Source of the DNA: Ruegeria arenilitoris
Lineage (GTDB): Bacteria; Pseudomonadota; Alphaproteobacteria; Rhodobacterales; Rhodobacteraceae
Assembly: GCF_013032445.1 (NCBI RefSeq)
Contig: NZ_WQCA01000004.1
Span: 186,001-250,000, forward strand
DNA length: 64,000 bases
Reading direction: 5' to 3'
The notes under the pieces are model-generated. The model worked only from the letters and a program-made list of their open reading frames with translations, made no database searches and was not told the origin of the DNA. The position numbers and the translations under genes were made by a program. The first letter of the stretch is position 1, and the number at the start of each line of letters is the position of its first letter. Positions 62,797 to 64,000 of this stretch are shown in pieces.

Positions 62797-63855
62797 TTAC
62801 CGGAACCGCTGGCCGGTCTCTGGATCGAACAGCATCACGCGTTCCGGACGAACAACAAGTCCGATCCGCTCTCCTTGCTTGCTGCGCTGGTCTTCACGCT
62901 CTTCGACGATCAGTTTGTCGCCATTCGGCGTTAGCAGGTATGAATAGCTCACCCCGCCTAGCGCCTCGGTCAGATCAACGGTGCAGGTATCGCCCGTGCG
63001 GTCGACCTCAATATGTTCCGGGCGGATACCCAGCGTGACCTTGTTCAGCTCCGCTGGCACATTGGCCGCCACGTCGAGCGGCGCGCCAAGTGCCGGGTGC
63101 GAGACCTTGCCGTCGGCATAGTCGCACTCAAGAAAATTCATCGCCGGAGAGCCAATGAAACCCGCCACAAACCGGTTGTCTGGATCACGATACAAGTCCA
63201 TCGGCGCACCGACTTGTTCGATCCGTCCATCCCGCAGCACCACGATCTTGTCGGCCATGGTCATCGCCTCAACCTGATCATGGGTCACATAGATCATCGT
63301 CGCGCCGATCTCGTTGTGCAGCCGCGCAATCTCGACCCGCATCTCGACGCGCAACTCAGCGTCGAGGTTGGACAGAGGTTCGTCGAACAGAAACACCTCG
63401 GGGCCCCGCACGATGGCACGCCCGATGGCCACCCGCTGACGTTGACCACCAGACAGCGCCTTGGGTTTGCGCTTGAGGTACTGGTCCAGCTTCAGAATGT
63501 TTGAGGCCTGCTGCACCTTCTGGTCGATCTCAGACTTGGCAACGCCATTCATGCGCAGACCAAAGCCCATATTCTCGGCCACGGTCATGTGCGGGTACAG
63601 CGCATAGGTCTGGAACACCATCGCGACGCCGCGCTTGGCAGGGTCCACATGGGTCACGTCGCGTGCACCGATTTGGATCTGCCCTTCGGTGGTTTCCTCA
63701 AGCCCCGCGATCATCCGTAACAAGGTGGACTTACCGCAGCCCGAGGGGCCAACGAAGACGCAAAACTCTCCGTCCTCAATCTCCAGATCAATGCCGTGGA
63801 TTACCTGCGTCTCACCATACCGCTTGATCGCCTGATTCAGAGTCACACCCGTCAT
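62797..63855 (-). CDS. Carbohydrate-type (CUT1) ABC transporter ATP-binding protein, MalK/UgpC family
   Basis: A 352-residue ATPase. Walker A GPSGCGKST (about 36-44), Q-loop MVFQTYALYPHMTV, signature LSGGQRQRVAIGRAI, Walker B VFLFDEPLSNLDAEL, H-loop YVTHDQ. The C-terminal TOBE region (about 240-345: MNFLECDY, LGIRPEHIEV, GLVVRPERVMLFDPETG) matches MalK/UgpC. Such ATPases serve importers of sugars, polyols or glycerol phosphate. Its ATG overlaps the stop of the upstream gene at the right edge (ATGA), and the permeases are presumably further upstream, outside the window. Confidence 0.93.
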   Translation of the reverse strand: MTGVTLNQAIKRYGETQVIHGIDLEIEDGEFCVFVGPSGCGKSTLLRMIAGLEETTEGQIQIGARDVTHVDPAKRGVAMVFQTYALYPHMTVAENMGFGLRMNGVAKSEIDQKVQQASNILKLDQYLKRKPKALSGGQRQRVAIGRAIVRGPEVFLFDEPLSNLDAELRVEMRVEIARLHNEIGATMIYVTHDQVEAMTMADKIVVLRDGRIEQVGAPMDLYRDPDNRFVAGFIGSPAMNFLECDYADGKVSHPALGAPLDVAANVPAELNKVTLGIRPEHIEVDRTGDTCTVDLTEALGGVSYSYLLTPNGDKLIVEEREDQRSKQGERIGLVVRPERVMLFDPETGQRFR

Positions 63856-64000
63856 GTCGCTTGCATCCTGTCTGTTTCAGCGCTTGGACGGGTCTCGGGG
63901 AACCGCCAGGCCTGTGCTTCGGCTCCAATCTGTTCGGCCACGCGGCGAACTCGGGGAACCCAGGTTTCCAATTGTTCGAAATTCATGCGTTCTGTCGATC
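63852..64000 (-). CDS. Partial gene at the right edge, unidentified
   Basis: A minus-strand frame runs in from the right edge and stops at 63852, overlapping the ATPase start by four bases. The visible about 48 residues (including MNFEQLETWVPRVRRVAEQI and ending RPSAETDRMQAT) are helical and charged. They match no family I can name. It may be the C-terminus of an enzyme of the sugar operon, or a very short gene starting at the Met near 63987. Confidence 0.5.
   Translation of the reverse strand, partial: STERMNFEQLETWVPRVRRVAEQIGAEAQAWRFPETRPSAETDRMQAT

Overview
The window reads as chromosomal DNA of a marine alphaproteobacterium, most likely of the Roseobacter group (Rhodobacterales). This is inferred from gene content: phosphonoacetate hydrolase (PhnA) route, monomeric isocitrate dehydrogenase, many ABC importers with GntR/FCD regulators, hydroxyproline and sugar-acid pathways, and moderately high GC. 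Gene density is high, with little mobile DNA except one debris patch near 27.7-28.4 kb.

Layout. 1-2.1 kb: end of a DppC/OppC permease and two OppD/OppF-type ATPases. 2.1-6.9 kb: a GntR/FCD regulator divergent from a phosphonate operon (Fe-type alcohol dehydrogenase, phnA, phnY) with a palindromic operator between them, closed by a bidirectional terminator. 7.0-19.5 kb: a non-phosphorylative sugar locus. A GntR regulator heads a leftward operon (aldose dehydrogenase, FucU mutarotase, lactonase, XylX-like 2-keto-3-deoxyaldonate dehydratase, semialdehyde dehydrogenase, SDR, FAH hydrolase). Divergent from it lie a UxaA-type sugar-acid dehydratase and a ribose-type ABC importer. The set can feed both the 2,4-diketo hydrolytic branch (pyruvate plus a 2-hydroxy acid) and the alpha-ketoglutarate semialdehyde branch. 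19.7-22.2 kb: a GNAT acetyltransferase and a class III cyclase/TPR protein.

22.2-27.1 kb: a compact leftward YcaO-TfuA cluster with a zinc metallopeptidase and a 283-residue protein ending in seven near-identical SGAR(V/A) pentapeptides. It is a plausible undescribed RiPP or protein-backbone-modification system. 27.1-28.5 kb: a deleted ISNCY-type transposase and fragments resembling an integrase start and an RTX tail. 28.5-34.9 kb: a glycine-betaine-type ABC importer (two permease domains in one chain), an amidase and a divergent TetR/BetI-like regulator. 35.1-37.8 kb: a small membrane protein, a TPR gene broken by an in-frame amber codon, a periplasmic asparaginase and a small conserved-looking gene. 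38.0 kb: tRNA-Leu(TAG).

38.8-55.8 kb is the most unusual part. One operon encodes four dynamin-like/P-loop GTPases arranged as two large-plus-small pairs, with a roadblock-like protein and two unknown proteins. After a terminator comes a second operon with a membrane-anchored Ser/Thr kinase, an FHA protein, a PP2C phosphatase and three secreted LysM/solute-binding fusion proteins. I infer a phosphorylation-controlled envelope or membrane-remodelling system that senses a periplasmic ligand.

56-64 kb: monomeric icd; a leftward hydroxyproline cluster (two proline-racemase-family proteins, a D-amino-acid dehydrogenase and a DapA-family deaminase); then a MalK/UgpC-type ATPase and the end of an unidentified gene at the right edge.
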